Position numbers and translations under genes: made by a program | The notes under the pieces: model-generated | What the model was told of the DNA's origin: nothing | Database searches by the model: none | The model's input: the letters and a program-made list of their open reading frames with translations, nothing else | Source of the DNA: Serinus canaria | Lineage: Eukaryota > Chordata > Aves > Passeriformes > Fringillidae | Direction of reading: 5' to 3' | NCBI RefSeq assembly: GCF_022539315.1 | Contig: NC_066329.1 | Coordinates: forward strand, 1,897,072 to 1,961,071 | Length of the DNA: 64,000 nt | In this document: positions 63,300-64,000 of the stretch, piece after piece | How the letters are laid out: each line of letters opens with the position of its first letter | How positions within the stretch are numbered: the stretch's first letter is position 1

Positions 63300-63770
63300 C
63301 AGAACCCGCACTCGTCTTGTTATTATTATTATTGCTATTATTATAATTATTATGATATTTATTTTAAATTTCTGCTGGGCGAGGGGGAGGCTGGAGCGGT
63401 TTATTGGCAGGCGTTGCTGTGCCTGCCTGGCTTCGGCGGCGCTGCCGCTGCTCTCTCCGAGTAATCAGAGCCGTTCTGGAAGAGACAATTGAGCAACTCG
63501 GTGTCCTCCTCACCGAGCCAGGCTGTTTATCCTCCTCGTTTGGGTTTCAGACGAATAAATTTGCCAGACAACAATGATATTACCTCGTCTCAAAGACTTT
63601 ATCAATTTGCAGTTGTCTCTGCGCTGATAGTTTTTTATTGAGCTGTCTGAGATGATTTCCAAAGAGAGGACTGCAATTTCAACTATTAAGTAATTTGGGA
63701 GAGCAATTAGTGTGAATCTGGAAACTCCCTGTGTTGCTCCTGAATAAATCAACCTCTCTGCGAGAGCCGT
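63300..63770. other. Candidate conserved non-coding element
   Basis: An ATT-rich tract (63,318-63,370) leads into unique AT-balanced sequence: GACAATTGAGCAACTCGG, ACGAATAAATTTGCCAGACA, CTTTATCAATTTGCAGTTGT, TTCAACTATTAAGTAATTTG and GCAATTAGTGTGAATCTGG. This is the most enhancer-like island in the window. Confidence 0.4.
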
Positions 63771-64000
63771 GCTGGGCTGATTGATGGGAAAGGGGGGTTT
63801 GGCCAGGGAAGCAGCAAGGAGAGCTGGAAAACTTCAGTGCCCTGGTGGGGCTGTGGTTCAGAGGCTGTGGGGGTGCTGCTGGGAGCTGGGGCTTCCTCTG
63901 GGGGTGTCCCCTCCTTGCACCCCCATCTCCAAAAGGATTCTCTGCTCCCAGGTCCCAGGTTTGCTCCTGCTTTGGTTCTCCTGGGGGAGATAGGGGAGGA

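Larger units (their letters stand above)
52320..64000. other. Region downstream of KSR2, no confident gene
   Basis: I find no spliced protein-coding gene here. It holds a 21-bp minisatellite, a 2-kb inverted repeat, a (CATC)n tract, a CpG-rich candidate first exon near 60,073, an ~46-bp minisatellite and AT-rich islands. In human, NOS1 follows KSR2 in the same orientation, so alternative NOS1 leader exons could lie here; none can be identified by sequence alone. Confidence 0.6.

Noticed and set aside
1..64000. tRNA, rRNA or known microRNA genes
   Set aside because: I found no cloverleaf with A and B boxes, no rRNA core sequence and no hairpin I recognise as a named microRNA.

Overview
This window is vertebrate genomic DNA, almost certainly from a bird and probably a songbird. 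It is GC-rich, holds more than twenty short 5'-truncated CR1 LINE pieces (the dominant avian retroposon), is crowded with micro- and minisatellites as avian microchromosomes are, and carries two solo LTRs that resemble passerine endogenous retrovirus LTRs as I remember them. The species call is inference; there is no bacterial or phage content.

The window holds one protein-coding gene that I can support: the 3' two thirds of KSR2 (kinase suppressor of Ras 2), on the + strand from about 919 to about 52,300. Sixteen coding exons join in frame with correct splice phases at every junction, giving about 616 residues and the family's C-terminus ...HFWKSAEL. The N-terminal CA1 and coiled-coil/SAM part lies upstream of position 1. 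The exons encode the end of the proline/serine-rich region, a zinc-binding C1 domain (exons 2-4), a 14-3-3 site (exon 5), a Ser/Thr/Pro linker with an FIFP ERK-docking motif (exons 6-9), and the complete pseudokinase domain (exons 10-16). KSR2 rather than KSR1 is shown by GKGRFG in the glycine-rich loop, by the linker sequence, and by the protein ending at KSAEL. KSR2 scaffolds RAF, MEK and ERK.

Layout: 1-918 is intron; 919-21,456 holds exons 1-10 with introns of 0.2-8 kb; 21,457-35,052 is a 13.6-kb intron splitting the two lobes of the kinase fold; 35,053-47,595 holds exons 11-16; 47,596 to about 52,300 is a likely long 3' UTR ending at AATAAA 52,294. From 52,300 to 64,000 I find no confident gene. 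In human, NOS1 follows KSR2 in the same orientation, so this segment may include alternative NOS1 promoters; three weak promoter or first-exon candidates are noted. Several AT-rich, repeat-free islands look like conserved non-coding elements but cannot be proven without alignment.

The unusual content is structural rather than a new gene system: a 2-kb near-palindrome at 55,499-57,523; a ~200-bp tandem array that appears to have copied the splice acceptor of exon 13; a solo LTR with target-site duplication inside a 21-bp minisatellite; a ~720-bp pure-pyrimidine-biased tract; and minisatellites in many introns and the flank. I found no undescribed multi-gene system.
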